From Nageia nagi (taxonomy: Eukaryota > Pinophyta), in contig JBITNC010000001.1 in the NCBI GenBank assembly GCA_050084985.1, positions 64,232,001 to 64,296,000 of the forward strand: a stretch of 64,000 bases of DNA. Direction: 5' to 3'. Positions 44,530 through 58,440 of this stretch are shown here, in pieces. Each line of letters begins with the position of its first letter. Position 1 is the first letter of the stretch. A model generated the notes under the pieces. The model ran no database searches. It saw only the letters and a list, made by a program, of their open reading frames with translations, and was not told the DNA's origin. The translations under genes were made by a program, and so were the position numbers.

Positions 44530-46500
44530 CATGCTGACTAGTGAAATATTTTGAAATTATCATTATTAATAAAATAAAAATTTATTACATATAAATGTAT
44601 ATGTTTATTATTCCTTTTACATTCTCATATATAGGTAAGATCCCAATCAATTTGCTTCCACTAGTGAACATGTTCCGTTGCTAGGACACTTACTAATAAG
44701 GGAAGTAAGAGATCCATGGAAAAGTCTTATAATACTTGGGAAGTTTGTAAAATAATTATATAGAGGAATCATAAGGCACTTGGATGTAGTTTGATTAAAT
44801 TTGTAAAAAGGGAGAAATAATCAATTTCATGTAAAACATGGATTATGTATTTTAATAAAATTGTTAAAGTACATAAGCTAAAATATACATGCAACTATTA
44901 TTCATTTGGGTTCCTTATAGGTGAGAAATGCATGGGATCGAGGTTTCCAATATTGTATATAGTCTATTATATAAATAAATATTATTTCATTCCCCTAAAT
45001 GAAGTTTTTCTTGATGAAGTTTACAAATATAAGGCTCTAAAACAAGGAAAACTTATAAAGATACGAAGATAAAAATGATGAGATAGATAAACAAGAAATA
45101 GTAAAAGAGGATGCTAGATAAGAGAGATGAACAAATACAGTTATTTGGAGGGAATGGAGAGAGACAAAGATTCATATCGATAGAATCAATAGAGCACTCT
45201 ATATTGTTAACAATGTGTACACACTATAAGTAGATTATGATCAATTAGGTTATGTTATGGAAGAGATACCAATTTGTTTACGTAGAGTACGAGTAGAGTA
45301 GAGCAGTAGGGACTACAAATAAAAATTATAATGATGGAAAATTTTTGCCTCATTAAGAATGTATAAGATATTTTATTGAATTTGAAGAAAGCCAAAAAGA
45401 GATAAACCCTTATATTCTGCTATGATTTATCAAAATTCATAGTGATTCCCTTATTGAAATAATGTTGATTTATATAAAATAAGCCTTAAGGATGAGTCAT
45501 TGTATTAAGTTGGATAGGATATGTTTGTATAAAATTAATTTACAAGGTTCAAAAAGGAAAATAAAATGATAAATAGACTTTCTATGTTAAAAGGGATGTA
45601 AGTATAAAGAAAAGGAGAGATTGAAAAGTATTTCAAAGTACAAGAGTAATAGGTTAGTAGAAAATAGATTAGGAGGAATAGATATTTATGACTTATTAGA
45701 TGACCTTAATATTAGGAGTGATTGAATTTTTCAGAGAAACACTAATTAAAGAATTACCATATTTGGGATTATAGATGAACTATGATAGGATTGTTGAAAA
45801 GTAAGGAAAAGCCAAAATCAATGGAAAACTAAGATACCATCAAGGATATAACAATTGAACTACCACCACTAGAATTAGAGGTGAACCTTGAGGTTATATA
45901 AAGAAATATTGATGAATCAATTGAGATTTTAACATAGTTTTCTATAGATGCTATACTAATTTGTCTAATTCACCATACCCATAAATGAGGATAAACTATG
46001 ATTGGACCAAGAAGAAAGAGATATGATTGATAGAGATCATGAAGTTAGAAGATAGTAATTAGAAGAAATGACTTTGAGAATCCTCTTCTACCTTTGTAAT
46101 CTCTCCATACCAAAACCATATAAAGGAAGTATCAAGGATGATTTTTTTAGTGCTTTGTAACTGTAGAAGGCAAGGAGGATTGCAAAGTGTGAGCACTTTG
46201 AACCTATAACATGCGAACAGGATTATGAATTTTAAATGCTCTATAATCATAGCATGTGAATAATATTATAATTTAATTTTTTGCAATTTTATTAGGAAAG
46301 GATCTTTGAAATTAGGAAACAAATGAGGAGCTAAGATGGAAAAATAGAAACTATGGAGGGAACTATTCTCTTAAGATGCAAAGATAGATATTGGACCTCC
46401 ACTATAGGATATGGTTGTGAAAGATGGAAAACTAAAACTAAAAATCCCATAAGCTATGACAAATCAAACTATAGTAAATAGGTTGGCCATATCATGAAGT
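44530..46500. other. No identified gene; possibly the start of LINE 2
   Basis: Purine-rich on the plus strand toward the right. Short pieces such as DITIELPPLELEVNLEV (about 45846) could belong to a LINE ORF1 but match nothing I can name. No LTR, TIR or repeat was recognised. Confidence 0.35.
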
Positions 46501-49500
46501 CAATCTGAAAAGAGTACTACAAAATAAAAAAGAGTGGAAGCCAAAGCCTCCATAGGAGGAATCTGCCCAAAGGAAGTTGTTGAAGGAGAAGACCTAGAGG
46601 ATGATGAAATTAACCAAAATGGGTAGGAAAAAGAGACTAGTGATGAAGAAGAAAAAGATTAAAATCAAGTGGAAAGTTCCCCAAATAATAACCCGATGGC
46701 CATGGGTGAGATCCAAAATTGAATTCATGAAATGAAGAATGGTAAATGGTAAAGGGAAAAAATAAGGGATAGAAAAGTGGGTCAAACTCATCTAAAATGA
46801 TAGTAAAAGAAACCTAATTTGATAGATAAATAATGAAAAGAAGCACATCTAAAGGAATACCTTTGTTGGGAGAAGTGACAAGGAAAGAAATAGAAAAAGA
46901 TATTGTTGATGGGGGATAAGAAACTCTAAACACCATTGGGGGTAGATCATCCTCTAGAAAGGGTGCCCAATGTTAGTTCTTTCCTAGAATGTGAGGGGGT
47001 TGAGTGCCACCTCAGAAAGCAAGCTTCTATAGGAAATTTACAAGAAGTAGAAGCCTAACTTAATGTTCCTATAGTAAACAAAGGTTAAATAAGGAAAAAT
47101 TAGAATGGTAAAGAGAAAAATTTGGATGCAATCAGAAATGGCATATGTCCCATCCCAAGGAAACTCTTGGGAAATTATGTCCCTATGGAACCTAGACCTC
47201 TTTGAGGGAGCAACAATGGAAGTGAATACTAACTTCATTTGGATCATTCTCATTTATAAGAAAACTAGGAAGAAGTTGAATGTCATCAATATCTATGCAT
47301 CCAATAAACTATTAGAAATAAGGAGACTTTAGAGGAAGCTAGAAGATATCATAAAAAATAAAGAAGAGGCAAATTGGCTCTTAGCTAGAGAGTTTAATTC
47401 CCCACTGTGCTTAGAAGAGAAATCTAGGGTAAACTACAGAGGACCTAATTATTAGGAATGAAATATCTAAGAACCTTCCTATGTAATATAGTAATATTAG
47501 ACTTGAGAATACATGGAACTAAGTATACCTAGACAAATAGACAAGAAGGAGGGAAGTTATTCATGTACAAGATGGATAGAATCATGGTATCCCAAGGATG
47601 GATAAATGAATTCCTTGAGTACCAACTACAAGCCTTACCATGAGTTGGGTGTGATAATAATGCCCTCCTTCTTGATATTAAAGATTAGTCTATCAAAAAT
47701 GACCCCTTTCTCTTTGAAAATATATGGTTGAGTCATCTAAAGCTTGAAGAAAATAAAAAATAATAGTGCAACATGCCCATATACAGGACCAAAATCTATA
47801 GGGTAGCTAAGAAATTATAACATGTCAAACAATAAATCAAAATTTGGAACTATGAGGTATTTGGGAGGGTTGAGGAAAAAAAGGAGACCCTAGAAGAAAG
47901 AACTAAGGAAATTAGGTAAGAAAGGGAAACTACAGGTTTGTTAGAAGAGCTAAAGCAAGAAGAAAAGGAAGTATTATATGATCTGCATAATATTGTCATG
48001 CATGAAGAAATCAAATGGTTAAAGAAATCTAGAGTAACATGGCTTCAAGAAGGTTATCAAAATACAAGGTTCTTCAAAATGATAACCTTTAAGCACATAT
48101 CAAAGAACATAATTTTGGAGATCAAGAATATTTAAGGTGATCTCATGCAAGATATCAATGACTTTAAAGAAATAAGTGTCAAATTTTTTGACCAACTTCT
48201 ATCCATTGAAGAAGATTTGAATAATGATTAGATGGAGGAAATTTTGGGGAACATCCTAAAGTTGGTAACTGATGAACAAAATAGAAGACTCCTACTGCCC
48301 TTATCTAATATAAAGATAGAACACACTATTTTCTCCATGGCACAAAACAAATCCCTAGGATCGGATGGTTTCCCTATAGAATTTTTTCAAAAGTTTTGGA
48401 GCATTATGGGGATAAAAGTATCTAAGATAATAAGAGAAATTCAATCTTTCAAACAACTACTCAAAGCCTAGAATGCTACCCTTTTGGCTTTAATAACAAA
48501 AGTGGTGGACACTAAGGATTTTAAACAATTCTATTTGATTAGCTTATGTAATGTGGTTTACAAAATCTTGACCAAAACTTTGGCCAATAAACTAAAAATG
48601 ATACTACCCCACCTTATCTCTCCAGAGTAAGGAGGATTTATTCAAGGTAGATAGATTATTGATGGGATTGTATAGATTCATGAAGTTTTACACTTGGCTA
48701 AACTAGAAATATTACAACCTTTCTTCTAAAATTGGATATGCAAAAAGCATATGATAGGGTGAACTGGGTGTTCTTGGATAGATTCAATGAGAAATTCAAC
48801 TTTTTGACAACTTAGAGATCTTGAATACAATAATTTGTTTCTATGACTTCCTTCTTCATCTTAATTAATGGAGAAGATATGAGTTTCATTCACTCGGAGA
48901 GAGGACTTAGACAAGGAGTTCCAATTTCCCCATATTTTTTCATCATGAGTTTTGAATCCTTAGGGAGAAGAATTGATGATTTGAGAAATGCAAAAAACAT
49001 TCATGGAATTAAACCTTCAGGCACAACTATTGTTAGTACCCATAGCCAATTTCTAGATGACACAATAATAGTTGGTAAGGCTTTGGTTGTGGAAGCAAGT
49101 AATTACCTAAAAAGTTTATAACTCTATGGAGGAGCTCCCCAGCAAAAAATAAAATGTGATAAGGGTAAGCTCTTCTTCATCCATACCTCAATTAATATGC
49201 AAAGAAAAATAGAAAATATTCTTAATTACTATATTAAAAACCTCCCCACAACCTACTTAGGGATGCCATTATTTGTTGGACCATTTGGAAAAAACTTATT
49301 CCTAACTTTGATTGAGAGGTTCCAAAGGAAACTCATAGGATAGAATGGGGAAATTCTATCTAAAGTTGGAAAATATCACCTAATGAAAATAGTACTTCAA
49401 AGTATGCATATTTATTGTGCATCAATATTTGAAATTTTGGTAAGTATATGTGAGCAAATTGTTTATATTTGTAATATATACCTTTAGATAAGGATGGAGG

Positions 49501-50650
49501 AGAAAAAGTAAATCACCCTAATAAGTTGGATTAAATTATGTTATCCAAAGTCACAAGGAGGACTTGGACTCCATATTTTGCAATAATTTAATATAGCACT
49601 AAGGGGAAATTTAGTATGGAAGGTGACCACTCATGAAGAAATAAAATAGGTAAATTTATACCAAAACAAATATCTAATGGAAGGATAACTTCATATAGAC
49701 ATACTCGAATAGATAAGGATTGGCCTTTTGGAAGGGTATCATCAAAATTAGGTACTTCTTGAAGGAGAATATTTCCTAGAGCATTGATAATGTCCAAGAT
49801 GTACAATTTTGGGAAGATGAATGGATTGGTGGAAATCCCCTCAATTCAAGTTCCAAACTTATCTGATCTAGCTATATGGGGAAGAAATAATGTGGGTTGT
49901 AAGTATCAATATTATATGGCTAATAGAAATAGGTAAAGATATTGGAAGATTCATTGGCTCCCAAGTCAAGATCTAGCTACTGTTGTGAAGATGGTCAACA
50001 ACATGTTGGCCTCAGCATTCTTACCTATTAACTATGAGCTAAATATCCCATAATAAAAACTAGGTAAAGGAGGTCTATACTTAGTAAAGTATGGATACTA
50101 TACCCTCCTGGAGGAAGATGCAAGTGAATTTCTTATTAACAAGGTATGGATAAAAGGTTTTACCCCAAAGGTAACCCATTTCCTATAACTAATCTTTAGG
50201 AAATGAATATCTATTATCAACAACTTAAGGAAAAGGGGATAAATCCTTATTAATGGATGTTCTTTATGTTTCAAAGTGGAAAAATTAGTAGATCATTTGT
50301 GTCAATTTTCCCCTTTCACTCAAGAAGTCTAAAGAGGAATCTTGAGGGAGAAAAGATTCGAGTTTGTAATTAATATCACTAAGTCAATTTCAAAATGGTC
50401 TCTTAATGCTCCTATTAAAGAAATCAAAGATGGGATATGATACTCCCTCATATGCTTTGGAAAATTTGGAAGGAAAGAAATAGGCAAATTTTTTAATAGA
50501 AAATGATAACAGTGGAAAGATTGATAAGAAAAATCTAATGTATGGTGGATGAGAACTAGAAGCTTATTTGTAAAGATGAAGTGCAGGATTCATATTTCGG
50601 GAGGGAGTGTGGGGAAGAAAGAAACAAATATGATGAACATGAGTGATAGA
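46500..50650 (+). mobile_element. Second L1-type LINE remnant (plus strand)
   Basis: Endonuclease, RT and zf-RVT remnants occur in the order expected of plant L1 elements. An acidic, polar ORF1-like tail (VVEGEDLEDDEINQNG, about 46580) lies upstream. I could not find a poly-A tail or target duplication, so both limits are approximate. It differs in sequence from the LINE at 31-36.7 kb. Confidence 0.8.
46970..50345 (+). pseudogene. LINE 2 ORF2: endonuclease, reverse transcriptase, zf-RVT
   Basis: The endonuclease begins NVRGLSATSESKLL (46990; family form NVRGL), then KKQKPNLMFL-like, NFIWIILIYKK, LNVINIYASN and LLAREFNSP (family form GDFN). RT motifs: LLPLSNIKIEHTIFSMAQNK then SLGSDGFPIEFFQKFW (48291-48402), LDMQKAYDRVNWVFLDRF (from about 48733), GLRQGVPISPYFFIMSFESL (48903-48962), and QFLDDTIIVG (49047-49076), with the two catalytic Asp intact. 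The C-terminal zf-RVT shows VWIKGFTPKVTHFL and INGCSLCFKVEKLVDHLCQF (50250-50315). TAG and TAA replace Trp and Gln at several sites, for example after FKQLLKA (48469) and in FIQGR*. Confidence 0.9.
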
Positions 50651-50869
50651 TAGCAAGCCCAAAGGAGAGCATGTGAGAAAGTGACATGCTCTCTCTCTAT
50701 AAAAATGCCATGGATTGAACATAATTTGGTCATTGATGACAAAGATAAGTGGAGAGCCCAGATTTACTAGCCAAGATGGAAACCCTAAATTTACTTATTG
50801 GAAAGGGGCACCCATAGCCACTCAATGTTCTAGATGCATGTAGAGGGGATGATGGGGTAGAAAAAACTA

Positions 50870-52110
50870 GAACCAACTATAAGGGAATAAATCAAAAGGG
50901 ACCAAACTATATGGTGCATCCTATGCAATGGGGGCATAGATGGGTTTGTGGATGCATTAAATGGTAATAATCCTAATTGGTCAATTAAAGCTATAGCTTC
51001 TTGGAATTATGGAAGTGTTATGCTATATGAGTGTCACTTTATAATTAGCCCTGAATTGATTTAAATGGCTATGGGTATGGCCAATTTTGGTCATAGGCAT
51101 AGTAGGAGATGCAAATTTTGATTTTAGAAGTGCATACATTCTAAGGGAAAGGGCTACCTCCCCCAAAGATAAGGAAATTGACATACCTAATTGCATCCAT
51201 TTGGTATCCTTAGGATAAAGTGGTGAAAGTTATTATGAAACTATTCACTATGGAAGGTAGATACATTGAGCTATTTGGGGTTCATTTTGTTCTACAAAAT
51301 CATTTTAGAGTAGTGTATAGGATCAATATTCCCTAATTTTTGTACAATTCAATGGATTCATATATTATAAAGCATAGGGAACAAATACCAGTGCATCAAG
51401 GTTAAATCAAAATTTTGAAGTATTTTGAGTGTATGGGGGCAAGAAGGGTGAGGCCCATGATTCAACAAATGTCAAAACCTCCTCGAGTAGACCTAAATTC
51501 CATAGATTCTTCAAGTAGTAATTCACAACTAAGGCTTCCCTCTAGGGAGCCTATCACTTCCCTGATTATTGTTGTCCCTTCATACCTAGAGGACTTAGTA
51601 TTAGCTAAAGATGATAATGAAGCTACATTTAGAATATGGGGAAAATTTGTGGTGTATTCTAAAGATGATGAAGTATAGGATGAAGAGATGAAAGAAGAAG
51701 AAGAAGAGATGGTTGTAGAAAAATAAAATGAGGATGAAATGTCAAGTTCCCTTGTTGCTATAGGAACTATGGATTTGGAGGAGAATTTTTTTGAGGGATC
51801 CCAAAGCTAGTTGATGGAGGATTTTTTTGAATATATAAGGGCTCCTTTAGAGGAATCTAATAACATGAAATGTTCTACCTCATCAATAATAAAAAAGGAT
51901 GTGGATGTTAATCACCCTAATAGATACCTAATCCAGTTGAATGAGGATGATGTGGATGATCTTTAGGATCCCTAAAGGAATATGCCCCTCAAAATGATTG
52001 CTCCAAGTAGGATCCTACTGTACCAAGTAAGTTGCATACCCTCATCCCTAAAATGAGATTCAAGAAAATTTATGAGAAACTTAGACATTTTGTTGAATGG
52101 AGACAAATTA
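50870..52110 (+). pseudogene. Unidentified plus-strand protein remnant, antisense to gypsy C
   Basis: In alternating frames the plus strand reads DALNGNNPNWSIKAIASWNY, then MLYECHFIISPELI, then VVKVIMKLFTMEGRYIELFG followed by VHFVLQNHFR (51221-51307), then an open 87-codon tail (51415-51675) rich in Ser, Pro and acidic residues. The 'EGRY..l...HF.LL.HFR' pattern recalls uncharacterised proteins associated with plant gypsy elements, but I cannot name the family securely. It has at least six stops. Its position, antisense and beyond the 3' end of gypsy C pol, parallels the PMD remnant in gypsy A. Confidence 0.45.
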
Positions 52111-54330
52111 GAAGGAGAAGAAAATAATGGAGAAATGTTTGTTTAGTGTTGATCAATATAATGTAACCTCAAGGGTTTGGTCTAGTCATGTTATCCACTT
52201 CCTATAATAATAGGTTCCTTGAAAGAGTAGAAGGTGGTGGGAATGTGCTTGTGTAAATATTTTGCTCAATATTTGGGTTATAGGCCAGCTCCTATCTATG
52301 TTTAAGGTCAAAAGTAATAGGAAAGAGATGAAAGGGTAAAGGGTAATAGGAAAGAGATAAATAAATGAACAATTAAAATGGGAAATTTACAACCTGAGCA
52401 TTACAACATAGGCAACAATCCATAGCCAAGATTAAGAATAGTAAACTACCTTACACTTGGGGTCTCACAATCATAATACATAGCCATAATTTGAAGAAAA
52501 TATTTCATACATAACATTCGCAAAAGCAATAACAACCACTTTGTTGCAAGAGAGCAAAGCATTATCTATTTGTATTATCATATATGAATTGCTCTTACAA
52601 ATTAGGGCAAATTTGTTAGAATGTCTAAATATTCTAATTTCTAAAACTAGCTATTTATACAACTTTCTCCTCTTTTGGGTGATTGGATCTCATTAATATA
52701 CATTATTACGAGTATTGAATGAAATAAATACAATAGTGTTATTTACATAAATGTTACAACTATGCTAGATGATACAATATATAAGTTCAAAATAACATTA
52801 ACTATCTAGATTTTTTAGATCTTTTGGGAATTTATAACTTCCAATCAACCATGTCCATAGAGCCATAATCTTTCTGACATGTCATTGACTACTCCTTCTA
52901 GAACCCTATGGCTGATTGGATTTAACATTGTGCTAATTGAAAGTGGTACTATGGTAGATTGAGTAGTTATTTGATTGCATGTTGATTGGTATGATTTGAT
53001 TGTCTACTTTATTAGCCTCCATCTACTTCTCTACAATCTTCATGATGTATACTATGGATGTTAGTAATTAGAGTAATGATAGTTGGTAGATATTATGTTT
53101 GCTTAGATCAAGAAGAACTACCACTGTTATGTGGAAATGAGTTGGTGTCGACACATTAACAAGGCTTTTGGGGTCAAACACTTAAGATGAAATGGACCTA
53201 GGTGTTCTTTTTCATACATTACTCTTATATTTACTTAATGGGCTCTATGTTCTTCTTTCAAGCTTTGTTGATGATCTAGTTTCCTTTGGGACCCATTGAC
53301 TTTTGCAAAAAATGTGATGTTATCCTTCAAAATCCTTGGGCTCTACTAATGATTTGGTTTTCTCTAGGACCTAATTTTCACAAAAAAATGTGACATCATG
53401 CTTTGAAATCCCTAGGCTCTACTAACGATTTTCAAGAATTTGCAATGCCTACTGCCTATTTTGGGACCCATTTATTTTGATTGAAAATTATGACATCATG
53501 CTTTGAAATCCTCAAGTACTATTTACATTTTTCAAAAGTTGAACTCTACATATACATACAAGTATTATACTTTTGTATCGATGATTCCTAGATACTCTAA
53601 GGTGATAAATATGATTTCAATCAATTTTGCTACATGAATTCTTGGGTGTACTTGGAGAAGATGACATGATTTTTGAGTACTTTGGACTTTTGGTTATTAA
53701 AGAGTAAAAGAATATAAATTTAACACAAGTCTTTTTGATAGAAGCTTCAAGTGACCTTATTTCAATATTTCTTAGGTATTGAAGAAAGACAAAACTCTTG
53801 GATGACTTTATTTACAAAATGACTCCAGACACTCTAGGGAATAGGAATGTGAAAGGGGGGAAGGTTTAAACAATACAAGACATTAATACTCTAAGAGAAT
53901 GTTGATTTCTTGGGTACTCTTATATACATAGGTTCTGTGTATTAAGGTAAATAAAAAAATAAATAATAAATAATAGCAAGATTACCCAAATTTTGAGTAT
54001 TATTTTGGAGGAATATAATCTTCTAGTGGCTCTTAGGGGTCTTCACCTATTGGAGAAAAGAACTAATCAACTGATATTCCCAATAACTTATCCTAAAGAA
54101 GATCTAGTCACACTCTCAATTGCTACCATCATATCTTATGGGAGGAATGCCTAAATCCTTTTATTGGGTTCACTCAATTATGTATAATCAGCTTGTGAGA
54201 GGATGAGGGATACCTTGATATTCTTATTATCTATCTTGAACCCTTCTAAGATACTGTTTAACTTTCTAGCATGCAAAAATTTTACAATGTATTCCTAAGC
54301 TAATTCATTTTTATTGTTGTAAATCTGATA
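52111..54330. other. No gene seen; possible decayed 3' region or LTR of gypsy C
   Basis: Non-coding, with local duplications: ggtaataggaaagagat occurs twice near 52320-52360, and a three-copy repeat lies at 53270-53520. A 3' LTR of gypsy C would be expected in this neighbourhood. I could not recognise one because its partner lies outside the window. Confidence 0.4.
53270..53520. repeat. Three-copy degenerate repeat (gacatcatgctttgaaatcc)
   Basis: Related units at about 53307, 53382 and 53489 share aaaatgtgacatcatgcttt, followed by gaaatccctaggctctact. Spacing is 75 and 107 bp. Copies two and three are closest. Confidence 0.7.
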
Positions 54331-57300
54331 TTTATGTCTCAGAGAAAGATTGCTCCAAAAATTGATTGGTATTGGCTACCCAATTGTTAGCACTACCTTG
54401 TATATTCTCCTCTTCCCATATTTTGGGAGCTTTTATTTCAACTAAAGAATCAAATAATTTATTAACAAATCCTAACTCTATTATGTGTTGATGTTTATTT
54501 ATATCCATATTGAATGCCAAGCTCTGGAGATCATAGATTTCTTGGATTCTTTTTTGATAAGACTGCTTAGGCCTTGGGGAGACCATTGTGAACTCTTTTT
54601 TAGTTAGAATATTCAATTTGCATACTCTCTAAGACTTTGTTGGGTATGTCTTGAGATAGCTTATGGAGAGCATTTTGAGCATGAAATTCTTTAATGGCCT
54701 ATATTACTTGTTCCTTGAGTAGGTGTAAGTGAGATAATGTTATCATTTTGTCACCAAATTGCTCTACCAAGGATTTTCTAAAAATTTTCATTATCAATAG
54801 CAACTTTGCATTATCTTTTGATAGAATTTTATTTGTTGCATTGATAGTTTGTATTTTTCAACCTTAATTTGCTTTATTTTTTGAGCATCTACCATTGTAG
54901 CCTAAGCTTTAAGTTCTATAATTTGGTTCATAGTGTCTAGCTGATCTTTTGATGTGACCATGCTATTATCAAAATCTATTTTTTACTTCTCCAACTTTAA
55001 AATCAAATATTTATTCTTATTCTACAACTTGGTTATTGTTTTATCCTTGAGTAAGCAATCCTTTTTATATTGATCAACTTTCTTATTCAATTTTTTAATT
55101 TTAGTCTTCATTGACTGAAGACTCTTTTTGATTTCCATTAAAGTGTTCATCAAAAATTTGGACTAATCAATGGTTGGTACACTCTGCATACTCAAATTTA
55201 TTACAACTATGGGAGTTAGCTCTAGATGTCCTTCTTTGAAAGGAATCTAAGCATTTTTAATATCTCCCATCTTTATCACTTTGCTTAAAATTCTTGACTA
55301 TTGCTCAAGCAGCATAGGAGATTTATTTACAAAATTTTCCCAATTAATGAGCTCTATAATTTGTGTAGAAAAAATGGATTTTATTTTCTCTTATGAGGCA
55401 ATAGTAATAAAAGAATGAGTAGAAACAATTTCACCTATAATAGGTGTCTTAGCTTGCTAAATTGGTTGAGATGGCCAGAGAGGAGTTAATAGCTGAACCT
55501 CTAGTTTAGGTTCAGCCTCTTCCATTACCTCACTTACTTCCTTAGGCTCATCCATTAGGCTGGAGTCCTTAAATTCATATTTTGACCATCCTTTGGGTGC
55601 CATCATTGCTATTTCTTTGGCCTCATGTACACTTTTCTTACTTTGCTAAATCTAGCTTTATTATTTTATCAATGTTTTCTCTTTCTATTATTTTCGGGCC
55701 TATTCTATACTATCAACTTTAGTATCTTATGGCTCTTTAGATTCTTCAAGATCAAGAATTTTTACTTCTTGTATAACCACCCTTGGAATTTCTTCCATTA
55801 CTTCTGAAGGTGAAGGGATAATCACTTATGACTATGACCTTGCTATGGCTGATTGAGGCTTTTTTATGGGCCTTTGCTCCTTTTCTAGTTTTTTCTCCTT
55901 TTAAGCAAGAGTTTGAATCTTCCTTTTCTTATTAGGAGAAGGTTCTTAGTAAGAAGTGGTGGTGTTTGAGGGGTCTTCTTTCCCTTTCTTTAGATCTTGA
56001 ATTATTATATTTGTTTGCTTTATCTCCACTATGCTCTCCTCTACATTGAGCTTCCCACAAAAATGAGGAGGGAGGGGTTGTCCCAATTTTGGCAGTGGAT
56101 CCTTAGAATACTCTGCCTCCCAAAATTTTTCATATTTGAAATTTTCAAAATAATTCACCTTCAATGTGGTGAATTTTTATGGTGTATTCGAATCTAAATC
56201 TTGTGAAATAATGAATTTTATTGAGACCCTACCCAAGATATGCTAATTGGGTGAGGACCTCTAGGTTGAGGACAAAATCTTGCCTCTTATTCTCCTAGTT
56301 TATATACTTTTTTATTTCTTCCAAAGCCATCCAATCTTTATTTAAAGGTAAAAATTCCCAATCAAAATATAATTCTACCTCCTCCTCTATTTTATTTACA
56401 AAATACTCAATATGGGGCCTACCATCATGTATGAATGTTGGATGTTTCTTACTAGTCCTTATTAACTAGGTCATCTCCCTTGATGGGTCATATATCCATG
56501 CAATTTCCACCTTATTTAATTTGAAATTTTATACAATGAATTGAGTAATACTTTTTGTACATCCTATCTCTAATAGAGTGAAATTTTTTATAGATGTCGG
56601 TATATTTACAATAGATTTGAAATTTCCCCCAGCCCCCCATATTTAGTTTCTATTGCACATATTTGTTTACCCATCTCTATTGGATACAATTTGGAGGAAC
56701 ATACTTAGGCAAAAATGATGGTTTATCAAAATATTCATACCTTATTTTCATGGTGTGATCTCTCAAGAAGTACCAATCATCAATTTTATTCTTGCCTTGT
56801 AACTCTCTTACTATGCTCTTGCACAACCTATTGGGGAATTTTCCAATCAAAATTTTTATTATGGTTGCATAAAAATTTTCCATAAACTGATAATAGGACC
56901 TATGCAACTTAATCAAAATTGGTACCATCAAATCAATTGGCACCAAGGCATCACTAGAGCTAGTTGGCTTAATTAGGAGCCCTACTTCTACTAACTTGTC
57001 CAAATTTTGATGGACAAAAAGCCACCAAAGATAGGAAGAATGCCTAAAATCTAACTTCTCTATATTGAATAAGTAACTCTTAATTTCTCTAGCTATGAAA
57101 GCCAAGAAATCATAGCAAACATAGGCTGCTAAAATATTATTTTCCATGCATACCATGGCCTTGTTTACTTCTATTTGGGTCTTCTTTTCCATGACTATGA
57201 ATGCTTGTAGCACTTCTCTATATTTTTTCTTTTCAAAAAGAGCTATTTGATAGCTCAGCAAGAGTTTTGATTTTTTGCTATCTTGGTATCTTTCATTAAT

Positions 57301-57880
57301 CCAATTCAGCATCTCATTTTGATTGATATAAAAATAAAATTTCTCCTTTTTTAAATCAATTTGCTTTTTTACATGAAATGTCTAGTCTGCTAGAATAATA
57401 AATGCTTATACAATGGAATCTGGAGAGTAGTCTAACGCCACTTCAAACACTAGTTCTAAAGCCTCCTCCTCTTTAGTGCTCTTGTACATGCTAATTTGAT
57501 ACCCCTTTTGATGATGCTTGTGCACTAGGGAGTATAAGAGCTTAAGGCATGTGAAAGATTCATAAGGCACATAATATGCCAAACCCTAATCAATCATAAC
57601 ATCTCTCCTAGAATGAGCAAGAGATTTTTCATTTCCAATTACTTTAGAAGTCTTTAATCTCAAAATAACATGGCTAGGGTTAGCTTTCCATGTATCCATA
57701 TGATTGATTACTCCCATTTTAGTCCAATTCACTCTTGGTTCATTCTCAAGATATTCTTCTTACAAGGAAAACAACTTAGTGTCAAGCTATTCTACTTTGG
57801 CTATAGAGGATGATTGAGAAGTTGCCATGATAGTATCACCTTTTCTTGAACCTCTAGTAATCATTAAAATTATAGTTTGG
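54320..57880 (-). pseudogene. Long unidentified sense ORF downstream of gypsy C pol
   Basis: A ~1,150-codon trail runs on the minus strand from about 57880 to 54320 with few breaks for this window. Its first part (to 56677) contains KMGVINHMDTWKANPSHVIL, ESFTCLKLLYSLVHKHHQKG and a 211-codon open stretch (57312-56677) with FRHSSYLWWLFVHQNLDKLV and PIDLMVPILIKLHRSYYQFM. The middle includes HPTFIHDGRPHIEYFVNKIE and LNLEVLTQLAYLG, then a Lys/Ser-rich low-complexity part. The end (54616-54332) has MNILTKKEFTMVSPRPKQSY and IYDLQSLAFNMDINKHQHII. I recognise no domain. It lies on the same strand as pol, ~0.55 kb after integrase. Confidence 0.6.
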
Positions 57881-58440
57881 GTAGTAGGAGATCCTACAAC
57901 TTCTCTTTTTGCTCAAGATAAATCAGCTCTAAAATTTCTCTACTTTGAATGCTTTAAAACTTGAGTATTCAAAATATTCTAAGTGTCAAATTAAGAGTAT
58001 GGGAGGAGTTTTATTTATCCAAGATTGACAATATTTCCATTAATTACAATTACACCTTAAGGATCTTGAGACCCATGTACTGTATGAACTTAGCTGGCAT
58101 AAATTGTATTAGTAATTTCAAAGCATACTAGATTTTATTTATTGTACTCTTATAATGGTTAGTGAAATCTAAGGAAATCTTTCCTTAAATGCCATTTAAT
58201 TTAGTTATAGCTAGGTAGCATATCAACATTAACTCTTGACTAAGCTAAATTAAAGTTGATAACTAGGTAGTACGTCAACATTAATTTCTAATAAATTTAA
58301 TCATTAAAGGCTATTAACTCTTCTTGAAAATTGTGCAAATAATTTTTTTTATAATATTTATAGAAATAATTATTTACAATATTTACACTATACAATGCCT
58401 TGCAAGGAATTTGATTTTACCTTATCACTCAATAATGCTT
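57881..58440. other. Spacer between gypsy C integrase and the downstream ORF
   Basis: Non-coding AT-rich DNA. It holds a ~52-bp tandem duplication (ctaggtagcatatcaacatt at 58211, ctaggtagtacgtcaacatt at 58263). A promoter for the downstream ORF might lie here, but I see no clear element. Confidence 0.5.

Noticed and set aside
24436-44670. Exact CACTA termini (CACTA words at 24436 and 25019, TAGTG words near 44535 and 44662)
   Set aside because: The candidate left and right ends do not match each other as inverted repeats over more than five bases, and no convincing 3-bp duplication could be assigned.
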